From a virus: DNA of 64,000 nt. The stretch spans positions 1-64,000 of IMG/VR virus record IMGVR_UViG_3300032249_000373; one strand, written 5' to 3'. Shown one piece after another: positions 10,867 through 18,581 of this stretch. The stretch's first letter is position 1. Each line of letters starts with the position of its first letter. The position numbers and the translations under genes are program-made. The notes beneath the pieces are model-generated. The model was not told the origin of the DNA. It searched no databases and worked only from the letters and a program-made list of their open reading frames with translations.

Positions 10867-11089
10867 CTACTATATATAATATATAAGATATCTTTAAAAA
10901 CTTAACTACAGTATATTCTTTTCTTATATATATTTAAGTATACACCAAAAGTTTTTTGTTTTAACCTTTAATACCCTGGCTTATTATAACTTTTTATAAC
11001 AATTTAGTATATAACTTTTTGTTACCACATAAATAACGTTTTGTTATACTTTTATGTATACTGGTATAAATTAATGTTATAATGTGAGT
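10867..11089. other. AT-rich non-coding gap
   Basis: About 220 bp of extremely AT-rich sequence with alternating TA tracts and repeated TTTTTGTTA/TTTTATAAC words (10985-11050). No gene is visible in either strand. It could be an easily melted region or a promoter-rich spacer; TGGTATAAA (11062-11070) and TGTTATAAT (11075-11083) are the only recognisable signals. Confidence 0.6.
11075..11083 (+). promoter_or_regulatory. Extended -10 (TGTTATAAT) placing a hairpin at the 5' end
   Basis: The predicted start of transcription, about 11090, coincides with the first base of the hairpin at 11090-11139. Confidence 0.6.
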
Positions 11090-11139
11090 GCTGGCACCCT
11101 AAGTTCTACCCCCACCCCACTGCGCTTAGGGTGTTCAGC
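11090..11139 (+). ncRNA. Strong hairpin, possible small RNA or 5' leader
   Basis: GCTG-g-CACCCTAAG (11090-11103) pairs with CTTAGGGTG-tt-CAGC (11125-11139) around a C-rich 21-nt loop. An extended -10 lies 7 nt upstream and a second promoter (TGATATACT, 11146-11154) lies just after it, driving a leaderless gene. No T-run follows, so it does not look like a standard terminator. Confidence 0.5.
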
Positions 11140-11145
11140 ATTAAC

Positions 11146-11154
11146 TGATATACT
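11146..11154 (+). promoter_or_regulatory. Extended -10 (TGATATACT), leaderless gene
   Basis: TATACT ends 6 nt before the ATG at 11161. Confidence 0.62.
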
Positions 11155-11160
11155 GTATTG

Positions 11161-11904
11161 ATGAAATTAGAAAAAAATGAAATTATAGTTTATTGGTGTC
11201 CGTCTGAGTCTGTTATAGATCAAGAAGCCATGTCTTTGTTAGATATGAAGCCAAAACCCTTTATGTCAGATTTTTTAAAAAAAAGAAAAAAAGAAATTGT
11301 TCCTTATCTTGGAGATAAGTTTGGTTCTGGATATCATGTATGTACCGCTCTTCATGAACTAGTTAATAACACATACATTATAAATTCCCCAGTTTCTGTA
11401 GATGTTTCTTTATCTGACGAAGGGTATGTTGATAGGAACAGTTTTGGTCATAACTGGTTTAAAGAAAGAAGTCAGTCTTTTAATAATTCACTTTCCTTTG
11501 ATTTTGGAGTATCTTATGCACTATTTTCAGAAGAGCCACTAGAGGTTAGCCTAACACCCCCTTACATGCATAAATGCTCTCAATCAAATACTGGATTTTT
11601 ATCTTCAGTAAAATGGGACATTTCCTCGTGGTTTAGACCTTTTATTTTTATATATCATATGTGGGATGGAGAAAAATCTATGTCTTTTGTTGAAAATGAG
11701 CCTATAGGGTATTTTCATTTTCACACAGATAAAAAGATAGTATTTAAAGAGTTTAAAATGAATGAAGCCATTACACAGCAACTTATGGCGTGTACTGGTC
11801 ATAAAAATGTAATACCCTGGCAAAAGATGAACCAGTTATACTTAAGGTTTAATCGTGGAATGAAGAAAAGGGTACTTTTAGAAATCAAAAAAAATCTAGT
11901 TTAG
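11161..11904 (+). CDS. Divergent member D of the paralogous family, 247 residues
   Basis: Starts MKLEKNEIIVYWCPSESVID. Landmarks follow the same order as proteins A-C but are diverged: a cysteine before ALHELVNNTYIINSPVSVDV (compare the C...GY segment of the others), LTPPYMHKCSQSNTGFLSSV (compare PKGYS...HPLNR), PFIFIYHMWDG, and ENEPIGYFHFHTDKKIVFKE (compare RGTP..Q.IPFKR). I group it with the family on this pattern, with less certainty than the other three. Function unknown. ATG 11161 is chosen over an in-frame TTG one codon earlier because it sits 6 nt after the -10. Confidence 0.72.
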   Translation: MKLEKNEIIVYWCPSESVIDQEAMSLLDMKPKPFMSDFLKKRKKEIVPYLGDKFGSGYHVCTALHELVNNTYIINSPVSVDVSLSDEGYVDRNSFGHNWFKERSQSFNNSLSFDFGVSYALFSEEPLEVSLTPPYMHKCSQSNTGFLSSVKWDISSWFRPFIFIYHMWDGEKSMSFVENEPIGYFHFHTDKKIVFKEFKMNEAITQQLMACTGHKNVIPWQKMNQLYLRFNRGMKKRVLLEIKKNLV

Positions 11905-11911
11905 CAATTTA

Positions 11912-11920
11912 TGGTATAAT
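11912..11920 (+). promoter_or_regulatory. Extended -10 (TGGTATAAT), leaderless gene
   Basis: Ends 8 nt before the ATG at 11929. Confidence 0.62.
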
Positions 11921-11928
11921 CTAGTATT

Positions 11929-12345
11929 ATGTGCTCTCCTTCAATTGAAAAACTAGGTGCCTCACCAGCCAATATACAATGGACTGTGGTCCGTGGAGAT
12001 AATGCAAACCTTAAAGTAGAATTTTTTGAAGACGACGAAGTTACCCCATATGACACAGGCGCTTGGGTTTTTTCAGCAACAGCCTATGATCCTTCATCTG
12101 ACGTTTTAGATGAACTAGTTGTTGAGACATATGAGGATGGTGTTGTATATATTCTTGCCGACAAAAATATTACTCAAAACTGGGGCGGTACAAAATATAA
12201 GCCTATTGTTGCAGAGTTAAGATTTGACCTTACCGCCACAATTCCTGGAGATGGAGTATCTGGAGGAGGAGGAGACCTTGAAACTGTATGGACTCCTGTT
12301 GTTGGAACAATATGCGTTCTTGGAGATGTTAGTGGAACGCTATGA
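11929..12345 (+). CDS. BppU-N-like beta-sandwich virion protein, 138 residues
   Basis: The segment NIQWTVVRGDNANLKVEFFE followed by TGAWVFSATAYDP is the pattern of the N-terminal domain of baseplate upper / fibre-anchoring proteins (RGD/KGDT..F.V.F.DD..... W.....). The gene at 19801-20214 is a clear second copy of the arrangement and 13194-13550 a third. It probably anchors fibre subunits to the tail. ATGA junction with the next tiny gene. Confidence 0.72.
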   Translation: MCSPSIEKLGASPANIQWTVVRGDNANLKVEFFEDDEVTPYDTGAWVFSATAYDPSSDVLDELVVETYEDGVVYILADKNITQNWGGTKYKPIVAELRFDLTATIPGDGVSGGGGDLETVWTPVVGTICVLGDVSGTL

Positions 12346-12422
12346 TAGTTAAAGTAACTTCAAATAAAGCAAATCTTCCATCTGCAGTTAAAGTTGGAAC
12401 AAATATCTATAAAGTAAAGTAA
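12342..12422 (+). CDS. Tiny protein after the BppU-like gene, 26 residues
   Basis: MIVKVTSNKANLPSAVKVGT then NIYKVK. It overlaps the upstream stop (ATGA). The related gene pair at 19801-20435 also places a small protein directly after the BppU-like gene, which supports translation here. Function unknown. Confidence 0.5.
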   Translation: MIVKVTSNKANLPSAVKVGTNIYKVK

Positions 12423-12431
12423 AATAGATCC

Positions 12432-13169
12432 ATGGCAACTAACATGGAACCACCTCAACCATTAAAGAAAAAAAACTATTTAGACGCTGTAAAGTCTACT
12501 ACTCCACAAGAACTAGATAAGCAGTATATTGCCGTACCTGGTCTTCAGGGTGAAACTGGCCTTCAAGGACCTAAAGGAGATAAGGGTGACAAGGGTGATC
12601 AGGGACCACAGGGACCAAAAGGTGATCAAGGTAAGACTGGTCCCCAGGGAGAGCGTGGAGAGCCTGGTAAGGGAGGAGAAGGCTATGACTCGCCATCTGG
12701 ACAGTATCCAGGTTGGGCATATTACCAAAACAAAATAGATAAGCCAACTCTTTTAGGACCCCAAAGAGGAGATGATGGATGGGTATCTCTTAATTTTTAT
12801 GCAGATCTTGAGTCATCTAATCAAGAGTATATTATAAAAAATACAAACCAACTTTGGTTATCCGATATGAACATTTTTAATTTTAAGGCATTAAGGCTAG
12901 GTGCTAAGGTTGATATAAGATATGATTTTACAATAACTACTGAGTCAAACTATACAGAGTTATGGCTTAGAACATTTAATGAGAAATATTTTAAGTCTCC
13001 AACATCTTATGTAGCAAACCTTAAATACCAGTATTCTTACGATATGTCATTTTTTCAAACATTATATATTGATGACCAAAGAATTAAGTCCTATGGGGCA
13101 AGACCGCAAGCAAGAACAGACTCAGAAAGCAACTTACTGTTAAAAGGCATCTATATTTCAGTTTGTTAA
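12432..13169 (+). CDS. Collagen-like fibre protein, 245 residues
   Basis: Three parts: a N-terminal anchor (about residues 1-36, with TPQELDKQYIAVPG), about 15 Gly-X-Y triplets at residues 37-85 (such as GPKGDKGDKGDQGPQGPKG) that should form a collagen-like trimer, and a 160-residue globular C-terminus starting near YDSPSGQYPGWAYYQNKID that is probably the receptor- or carbohydrate-binding tip. Phage collagen-like proteins are usually tail or head fibres. No good ribosome site precedes the ATG, only ATAGATCC. Confidence 0.82.
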   Translation: MATNMEPPQPLKKKNYLDAVKSTTPQELDKQYIAVPGLQGETGLQGPKGDKGDKGDQGPQGPKGDQGKTGPQGERGEPGKGGEGYDSPSGQYPGWAYYQNKIDKPTLLGPQRGDDGWVSLNFYADLESSNQEYIIKNTNQLWLSDMNIFNFKALRLGAKVDIRYDFTITTESNYTELWLRTFNEKYFKSPTSYVANLKYQYSYDMSFFQTLYIDDQRIKSYGARPQARTDSESNLLLKGIYISVC

Positions 13170-13178
13170 TGGTATAAT
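13170..13178 (+). promoter_or_regulatory. Extended -10 (TGGTATAAT)
   Basis: Overlaps the end of the previous gene by position and precedes GCAGGAGGAATA and the ATG at 13194. Confidence 0.6.
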
Positions 13179-13193
13179 AAAGCAGGAGGAATA

Positions 13194-13550
13194 ATGGCAT
13201 TTCCAGGTACTTATAATTTTAGTTATTATCGTGGGGACACGTATCAATTTGTAATCCGTCCAAAAAATTCAAATGGAACTACTTTTGCACTAGACGCTTA
13301 TGCAGGAAATGCAGCCTTCACCATAGCAAATGTCCGTGGAAGTACAGGAACTCAGATTTCAGGAACAGCCACGGTAGATACAGCAAATGACATTATCACA
13401 TGCACGATAACTGGAGCAACTGGTAGAGGCCTTGTTGGAGGAACAACCTATGTGTATGATGTTCAAATTAATAACGGTGCTGGAGTTATTTTTACATTAC
13501 TTACGGGATCGATTACAGTAACAAATGATATCACTGGAGCGGTAGTTTAA
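13194..13550 (+). CDS. Beta-sandwich virion protein, BppU-N-like, 118 residues
   Basis: MAFPGTYNFSYYRGDTYQFV followed by two sets of small beta strands; RGDTYQF and LLTGSITVTNDIT correspond to the start and end of the BppU-N-like domain also seen at 11929 and 19801. Strong AGGAGG ribosome site. Likely a fibre-anchoring or decoration subunit. Its stop overlaps the next ATG (TAATG). Confidence 0.72.
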   Translation: MAFPGTYNFSYYRGDTYQFVIRPKNSNGTTFALDAYAGNAAFTIANVRGSTGTQISGTATVDTANDIITCTITGATGRGLVGGTTYVYDVQINNGAGVIFTLLTGSITVTNDITGAVV

Positions 13551-14113
13551 TGCCAGATGTTGTTTTATCAAATGATGATCTAACCGTTTTGGCTGGCCCA
13601 TCAACAGTTGAACTACTTGTTGATATTGGTCCAACTGGAACTCGTGGTAGTAAATTTTTTGTTGGTATTGGAAATCCAAACTCACTTTCTGGATTAGGTC
13701 AAATACTAAATGATATGTATATTGATACAGCACCTGGTCCAAACTATGGATATTTATACCAATATATTTCAACACCTGGTGGTTCTTCATGGGTTGAGGT
13801 TTTACGTGTGAACCCAACAATTTATTCTAAATTACACACAGTAACTTTTGCTTCAGGAACAAGCGCATATGCTGGAAATGGATCTGTAGTTATTCCAATA
13901 ACAGATATATCTACTTCTGCTGGACTTACCGCCGAAAACTTTAATGTTCAATATTCAATCCAAAATACAAAACCACTAGCATCTTCTCTTTCATCTGTTC
14001 AGATATCTGGAACAGATTTAGTTATAAATCTTGAGGCTTCCGAATATGATGGAACTTGGGGTGCCTTTGATGCAGAGGTTTCAGTTCACATTTTTGTATC
14101 GGTTATGATATAA
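13550..14113 (+). CDS. Fibre protein, 187 residues
   Basis: Residues 1-35 (LTVLAGPSTVELLVDIGPTG) include a short collagen-like seed (GPTGTRG), followed by FFVGIGNPNSLSGLGQILND, a pattern common in phage tail-fibre neck regions, and a C-terminal beta-rich domain (TVTFASGTSAYAGNGSVVIP). Probable minor tail or fibre protein translated with the upstream gene. Exact role unknown. Confidence 0.75.
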   Translation: MPDVVLSNDDLTVLAGPSTVELLVDIGPTGTRGSKFFVGIGNPNSLSGLGQILNDMYIDTAPGPNYGYLYQYISTPGGSSWVEVLRVNPTIYSKLHTVTFASGTSAYAGNGSVVIPITDISTSAGLTAENFNVQYSIQNTKPLASSLSSVQISGTDLVINLEASEYDGTWGAFDAEVSVHIFVSVMI

Positions 14114-14114
14114 T
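14106..14114 (+). promoter_or_regulatory. Extended -10 (TGATATAAT)
   Basis: Overlaps the stop codon of the previous gene; the ATG at 14132 follows CGAGGTGA. Confidence 0.6.
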
Positions 14115-14131
14115 GAACGAGGTGAAATGAC

Positions 14132-14656
14132 ATGGCAGCAGAATCAATAGGAGCACTATACTCCACAAAAATTCCAGGGTATGCAGACAATGCTGATATT
14201 CAGGCTGCATTTAAGTTATATCATTATGGCTCAACAGATTATAATACTGCAAATGCTAATACTGCAAGTTTAGTAAATCCATCTATTGCATATACACTAA
14301 ATGATCTTCAAGGGCAAATTACCAACCTTGATCCAACAGGCTCTGTTTCAAAATCCATAATTGATGCAAAAGGAGATTTGCTTGTAGGTTCTGCAAACGA
14401 TTCAGTAGATAATTTATCTATTGGAAGCAATAATTATGTTTTAACAGCAGATTCAACTCAGACACTTGGATTAAAATGGGCAGCACTTCCAACAGCAAGT
14501 ACAAGTGGAGCAGGAGTAGTTCAACTAACAGACTCAACTTCTTCAACATCAACATCAACCGCTGCAACGCCAGCATCAGTTAAGTCTGCATACGACTTGG
14601 CATCTGCAGCAGCAGAGGCTGGAATTCCAGTCACATTAATGATGATGGGTGGATAA
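14132..14656 (+). CDS. Tail fibre protein with fibre repeats, 174 residues
   Basis: Contains IIDAKGDLLVGSANDSVDNL and GSNNYVLTADSTQTLGLKWA, a module that recurs at 20913-22841, and TAATPASVKSAYDLASAAA, the repeat found in lambdoid side tail fibres (PF03406 type). The gene ends shortly after that repeat with TLMMMGG, so it may be a short fibre shaft. CGAGGTGA is the ribosome site. Confidence 0.78.
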   Translation: MAAESIGALYSTKIPGYADNADIQAAFKLYHYGSTDYNTANANTASLVNPSIAYTLNDLQGQITNLDPTGSVSKSIIDAKGDLLVGSANDSVDNLSIGSNNYVLTADSTQTLGLKWAALPTASTSGAGVVQLTDSTSSTSTSTAATPASVKSAYDLASAAAEAGIPVTLMMMGG

Positions 14657-14662
14657 AATGTA

Positions 14663-14671
14663 TGTTATAAT
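14663..14671 (+). promoter_or_regulatory. Extended -10 (TGTTATAAT)
   Basis: Followed by a 47-nt leader with AGAGGAGAAA before the ATG at 14719. Confidence 0.6.
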
Positions 14672-14718
14672 TAGCATAGATTCGGTGCAAGTGCACAGAA
14701 ATAGAGGAGAAAAAATAA

Positions 14719-15051
14719 ATGCCAACAACATATAAGGTGCTAGGACAGTCAGCACCAGCAAATACATCAGAGGCAACACTTTATACTGTGCCTTCTTTAA
14801 CGCAAGCAGTAGTTTCAACAGTTGCAGTAGCAAATTTAACTGGTACTGCAGCAAATGCATCAGTTAATGTTTGCATCAACGGTGCTGCTTCTTCAAATGC
14901 AAATACATTTTTAAAGACTGTTTCAATTCCAGCCTTGTCAACAGTTACATTTACTGTTGGTATTACAATGGGTGCAGCAGATCTTATCAGAGTCACATCT
15001 GGAACTGGTAACGCACTATCATTCCAAGCATTTGGAAGCGAGATTTCCTAA
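14719..15051 (+). CDS. Small beta-sandwich virion protein, 110 residues
   Basis: MPTTYKVLGQSAPANTSEAT, then alternating hydrophobic residues and short Ser/Thr/Ala loops typical of a virion beta-sandwich (ASVNVCINGAASSNANTFLK, ending FQAFGSEIS). This length and sequence type are frequent in phage head-fibre or decoration proteins. It precedes the FN3 fibre gene by 2 nt. Exact position in the particle unknown. Confidence 0.7.
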   Translation: MPTTYKVLGQSAPANTSEATLYTVPSLTQAVVSTVAVANLTGTAANASVNVCINGAASSNANTFLKTVSIPALSTVTFTVGITMGAADLIRVTSGTGNALSFQAFGSEIS

Positions 15052-15053
15052 TC

Positions 15054-16025
15054 ATGGCAATACGCAGTAATGGATCAATTCAAGCAACAGCAGCAGGAGC
15101 ATCATTTCCACCAAAGACTGTTCCTGGACTAATAGCAACAATTACAGTTGCTACAACTTCAACAACTGCTGCAACTATTACGTGGGCAGCACCTGCAAAC
15201 GTTGGTAGCGGTTCAATTACTGGGTATACACTAGACCGTAGTACAAATGGTTCTTCTTGGACAAATATACTTACAAACTCTAATGTAACAACAACGTCTG
15301 CAACAGGTTTAACAAATGGAACAACATACTATTGGCGTGTTGCTGCAGTTAACGAAGTTGGTACAGGATCTTTTAATCAGGCAGTAGCCCTTCACAAGTT
15401 CGGTCTTGGAACATTTACAACACAAGACTATACATCAGGTGCAACTTGGACATGTCCTGCTGGAGTAACATCAGCAAATGTTACTGTTGTTGGTGGCGGT
15501 GCAGCAGGCTCCAGCGCTGCAGGTGGCGGAGGAGCAAGACCAAGATATTATGAAAATATAGCCGTAACACCAGGAGTTGGTTATAGTATTGTAATTGGAG
15601 CAGGAGCAACACAAGGTAGTTCTTCAGATGGAGGAACAACTTCTTTTGCAACAAATTACACTTCAGCAGGAGGCTCTTATAGTAATAGCGGAATTCACAT
15701 GGTTGGCAATGATGTTGGTCCAATCGCTGGTGCCACACTTGGCTTCCTTGGATGGCGGCAAGGCACAACCATTCCAATGGATACAATGGGTATCGGATGG
15801 AGAACTTCAGGTGGTGGTGGACGTGGAACAGCAACTAGCGGTTCAGAAACTTGGGTTCAAGTAGGAACAGGCGGAAGTAATTCAGGTGCTGGAGGACTTA
15901 ACTATATTGCAGGACAGACTTCTGCACCAGGTTATGCAGCAAGTGGCAATGGAAATGGTGGCGGTGGCGGTAGTCCAGGCGGTGCTGGTACTGGTGGACT
16001 AGTTAGAATTACATATTATGTTTAA
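15054..16025 (+). CDS. FN3 plus glycine-rich receptor-binding fibre, 323 residues
   Basis: Residues about 22-115 form a fibronectin type III domain (ATITWAAPANVGSGSITGYT, then TTYYWRVAAVNEVGTG). From about residue 130 (TSGATWTCPAGVTSANVTVV) the sequence becomes a glycine-rich domain with many GG/GGG runs, as in the tips of several tail fibres and adhesins that contact the host. The pairing is typical of a tail fibre or bacterial-surface-binding tip. It is followed by a small tail-fibre-assembly-type gene, as is usual for the last gene of a fibre operon. Confidence 0.82.
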   Translation: MAIRSNGSIQATAAGASFPPKTVPGLIATITVATTSTTAATITWAAPANVGSGSITGYTLDRSTNGSSWTNILTNSNVTTTSATGLTNGTTYYWRVAAVNEVGTGSFNQAVALHKFGLGTFTTQDYTSGATWTCPAGVTSANVTVVGGGAAGSSAAGGGGARPRYYENIAVTPGVGYSIVIGAGATQGSSSDGGTTSFATNYTSAGGSYSNSGIHMVGNDVGPIAGATLGFLGWRQGTTIPMDTMGIGWRTSGGGGRGTATSGSETWVQVGTGGSNSGAGGLNYIAGQTSAPGYAASGNGNGGGGGSPGGAGTGGLVRITYYV

Positions 16026-16037
16026 AGGAGAAAAATA

Positions 16038-16400
16038 ATGTCAAGTTCATTTTCAGAAAATTTGTACGCAGTTATAGGTAGTGAAAACATTGTATTAAAT
16101 ATAATTGTCATTGATGCATCTTTAACTGCTGAAGAAGTTGAAAATTTATTGTTATCTCTTGGTGAAAATCTAACATTCGTAAACATTTCTGAAATTGAAG
16201 GAGTTGCTGGAGTTGGTTATGAATACTCTGATGGAAAGTTTACTCCACCAAACCCAGAGCCAGGTACATCAAACTATGTTTACGAAAGTCAAACAAATTC
16301 TTGGATACCAGCAGTTCCATATCCAGAAAATGAACCAGAAAACAAGTATGACTATCATGCTGGTGAATGGGTCATTAGTCCATCATTAAAAATAGTATAA
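16038..16400 (+). CDS. Fibre-associated protein, tail-fibre-assembly-like, 120 residues
   Basis: ENLYAVIGSENIVLNIIVID, then GYEYSDGKFTPPNPEPG and ENKYDYHAGEWVISP. The I.N.IV.D...... GY.Y..GKF.PP....... pattern is seen in many small proteins downstream of phage fibre genes. It may be a fibre chaperone or a small structural subunit. AAGGAG ribosome site; follows the FN3 fibre gene by 12 nt. Confidence 0.7.
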   Translation: MSSSFSENLYAVIGSENIVLNIIVIDASLTAEEVENLLLSLGENLTFVNISEIEGVAGVGYEYSDGKFTPPNPEPGTSNYVYESQTNSWIPAVPYPENEPENKYDYHAGEWVISPSLKIV

Positions 16401-16422
16401 ATAAAATTATTTTGGGGGTAGT

Positions 16423-17139
16423 ATTATTTTTAAAAAAGATAAAAAACTTATTTTTTTACCATTTGATGAGTACGTATCACAATATGGAGAAAAACCAAAT
16501 CCATCATATAAAAATATACCTGAATGGTATAAAGAAACGCCAAGATATAGGTATGGAAACAAGTTTGATGTAGATGATGATGGAATTTCAAATATTGGAT
16601 TAAAGTTTTGTTTGCCATTTTTTGATTCACTCTCTGCTGGATATATGATAAAAACACACTCAGATGTTTTTGTTAAAACAGATGCAGATGGAAACAAAAT
16701 GATAAAGACTGCAGGAACTTATAATATTGTTGAAACTAGAAATAGAGGCATAGTTTCATCCATCCCTGTTCCAGAAAATTATACAAAATTTGATTTTGTT
16801 TGGCAATTAAGTATTGGAACAAAAACACCAAAAGGATATAGTCTTTTGTATACCCACCCACTTAATAGACTTGATCTTCCGTTTTTTACATCAAGTGGAA
16901 TAATAGACTCAGACACATTTAATGATGCAGGTGGATACGGATTTTGTTTAGATAAAAACTTTAATGGGCTTATACCAAAGGGAACTCCAGTAATGCAAGT
17001 TATCCCAATAAAAAGAGAAACATGGAGTCATGAAGTTTCTGATGAGTTTTTAGATCCAAAGTTAAAAAGAATGGACCCAAGATCAAAGTTTTTTGGTTTT
17101 TATAAAAAACATAATTGGTCAAGAAAAGATTATAAATAA
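16423..17139 (+). CDS. Paralogous family protein B, probable ATT start
   Basis: Family landmarks: IPEWYKETP (near residue 33), FCLPFFDSLSAGYMI, TPKGYSLLYTHPLNRLDLPF, GIIDSDTF, KGTPVMQVIPIKRE. Reading back in frame, homology to the N-termini of proteins A and C extends to the codons ATT ATT at 16423-16428, just after GGGGGT, with no ATG, GTG or TTG until TTG at 16612, which would remove the conserved first 63 residues. I therefore place the start at 16423 (or 16426), an unusual ATT. Full length is then 238 residues, as in its paralogs. It overlaps the next gene by one base. Confidence 0.72.
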   Translation: MIFKKDKKLIFLPFDEYVSQYGEKPNPSYKNIPEWYKETPRYRYGNKFDVDDDGISNIGLKFCLPFFDSLSAGYMIKTHSDVFVKTDADGNKMIKTAGTYNIVETRNRGIVSSIPVPENYTKFDFVWQLSIGTKTPKGYSLLYTHPLNRLDLPFFTSSGIIDSDTFNDAGGYGFCLDKNFNGLIPKGTPVMQVIPIKRETWSHEVSDEFLDPKLKRMDPRSKFFGFYKKHNWSRKDYK

Positions 17140-17810
17140 TGCCATTAGAGAACTATATAAGTAGTTATAATCCAAATACCATATGTATTGGGTGGGTTTC
17201 TCCAGGCAATGTTGAAAATATTTTTTGCAAAAGTTTGTCTACAGCAATTTTACAAAATCCAGAAATTATTACAGATATTGTTACTGTAGATGGAAATGTT
17301 TTAACAGTTGTAAGAAACGTATTAATAGATACATTTTTAAAAAACACAAGCACAGAATGGCTATTAATGATTGACTCAGATGTTGGGTTTTCTTCAAAAG
17401 ATATACATGAGTTATTAGAGGTTGCAAACCAGGAAAAGGCAAAGGTAGTATCTGGATTATTATTTCTTCAAAGAGCAGCCTGGGATTCACCAGTTTTAGA
17501 GCCAGGAATAGTAAAATTTGTAGATAAGCATAATATTGAAACAATTTGGAATTTTGAAAAAGAATCTATCTTTGAAATAGATGGTGGATCTCTTGGATTT
17601 GTTTTGGTCCATAGAGATGTTTTACTTGATATGAATGATGAAAGAAGTTTTCCTTGGTTTTTTCAAAATGAAGAAAATCAAGTCTGGCAAGGAGAAGATA
17701 TTACATTTTTTAGAAGAGTTAAAGAAAAAGGATATAAAGTTTTTGCAACATCAAAAACAAATCTTTATCATGTAAAAAAGTTTGCACTAAACAAAAACAT
17801 GTATAATTAA
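17139..17810 (+). CDS. GT-A fold glycosyltransferase, 223 residues
   Basis: Begins with NTICIGWVSPGNVENIF; the nucleotide-sugar DxD lies in WLLMIDSDVGFSSKD (about residues 74-88), DGGSLGFVLVHRDVL is the acceptor-side motif, and WQGEDITFFRRVKEKGYKVF (about residue 183) is the catalytic-base segment. This is the usual layout of family 2-like transferases. It overlaps the ATT-start family gene upstream and is convergent with another family member, so it probably acts on the same surface structure. Substrate unknown. Confidence 0.8.
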   Translation: MPLENYISSYNPNTICIGWVSPGNVENIFCKSLSTAILQNPEIITDIVTVDGNVLTVVRNVLIDTFLKNTSTEWLLMIDSDVGFSSKDIHELLEVANQEKAKVVSGLLFLQRAAWDSPVLEPGIVKFVDKHNIETIWNFEKESIFEIDGGSLGFVLVHRDVLLDMNDERSFPWFFQNEENQVWQGEDITFFRRVKEKGYKVFATSKTNLYHVKKFALNKNMYN

Positions 17811-17812
17811 AA

Positions 17813-18559
17813 TTATTTAAAGTCTTTTCTTTTCCATATTTTTTTAGAATATCTTGATATTTCTAGTCTAAGTAACATATCTTCATCTGTTGACTCTGAT
17901 GAATCTTTTACATTCTTTGTCCAAGAATCTCTTTTAAAAGGAATTATTTGTGCAATAGGGGTTCCACGTTTTAAAATTCCTGTAAAATTATTTTTTAATA
18001 AAAAGGGGAAATTAATAACGCCGTTATATATGTCTGTCTCTACCACAGCAGAAAGAGTGTGAAATGGAAGATCTGTTCTGTTTAGTGGGTGAGTTATAAG
18101 GCAACTATAACCTTTTGGTGTTTTAATAGAAAAATTATTAATAAACTTATACGGTATTTTATAGAACTCAGACCCTACTTCAACATTATATACTTGTCTT
18201 TCATCGTGTAGATCAATAGGACCTGGAACCCCATTTCTCCAAATAATTTTTGGACCAATCTTTCTGTCTAACAACATTACAGATTCTTCAGGGCTACGTT
18301 CTGATATTTCAACATCACAATTTAACAGTATAAAGTATCCAAGGCTAAGTGAGTCTCTAAATGGAAAACATTTCTTAATAGTAAAAGATGTATTTCCATC
18401 ATCTAATAGTTTTACCTTTTTAAATCCAGGAGGAACTGGCTCCATAGACTTAAACCATTCAGGAAGCAAACTAACACACGGCTCTGGAGGTAAAACAGTA
18501 TTGCTGTTAAAACCTCTAGATGTGTCTAATAAAAAAGATATTTTATTATTTTTTAACAT
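17813..18559 (-). CDS. Paralogous family protein C, 248 residues
   Basis: Best match to protein B: LLPEWFKSMEP, KKCFPFRDSLSLGYFILLNC, TPKGYSCLITHPLNRTDLPF, VVETDIYNGVINFPFLLKNN, KRGTPIAQIIPFKRDSW. The C-terminal IWKRKDFK mirrors WSRKDYK in protein B. Function unknown; comparable sequences occur in cyanophages. It is convergent with the glycosyltransferase and lies downstream of the lysin gene. Confidence 0.82.
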   Translation of the reverse strand: MLKNNKISFLLDTSRGFNSNTVLPPEPCVSLLPEWFKSMEPVPPGFKKVKLLDDGNTSFTIKKCFPFRDSLSLGYFILLNCDVEISERSPEESVMLLDRKIGPKIIWRNGVPGPIDLHDERQVYNVEVGSEFYKIPYKFINNFSIKTPKGYSCLITHPLNRTDLPFHTLSAVVETDIYNGVINFPFLLKNNFTGILKRGTPIAQIIPFKRDSWTKNVKDSSESTDEDMLLRLEISRYSKKIWKRKDFK

Positions 18560-18581
18560 TTATAACCCCACCAATCAATCA

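Noticed and set aside
16612-17139. Shorter TTG start for the family gene
   Set aside because: It would remove the conserved N-terminal 63 residues shared with its paralogs and has no ribosome site.
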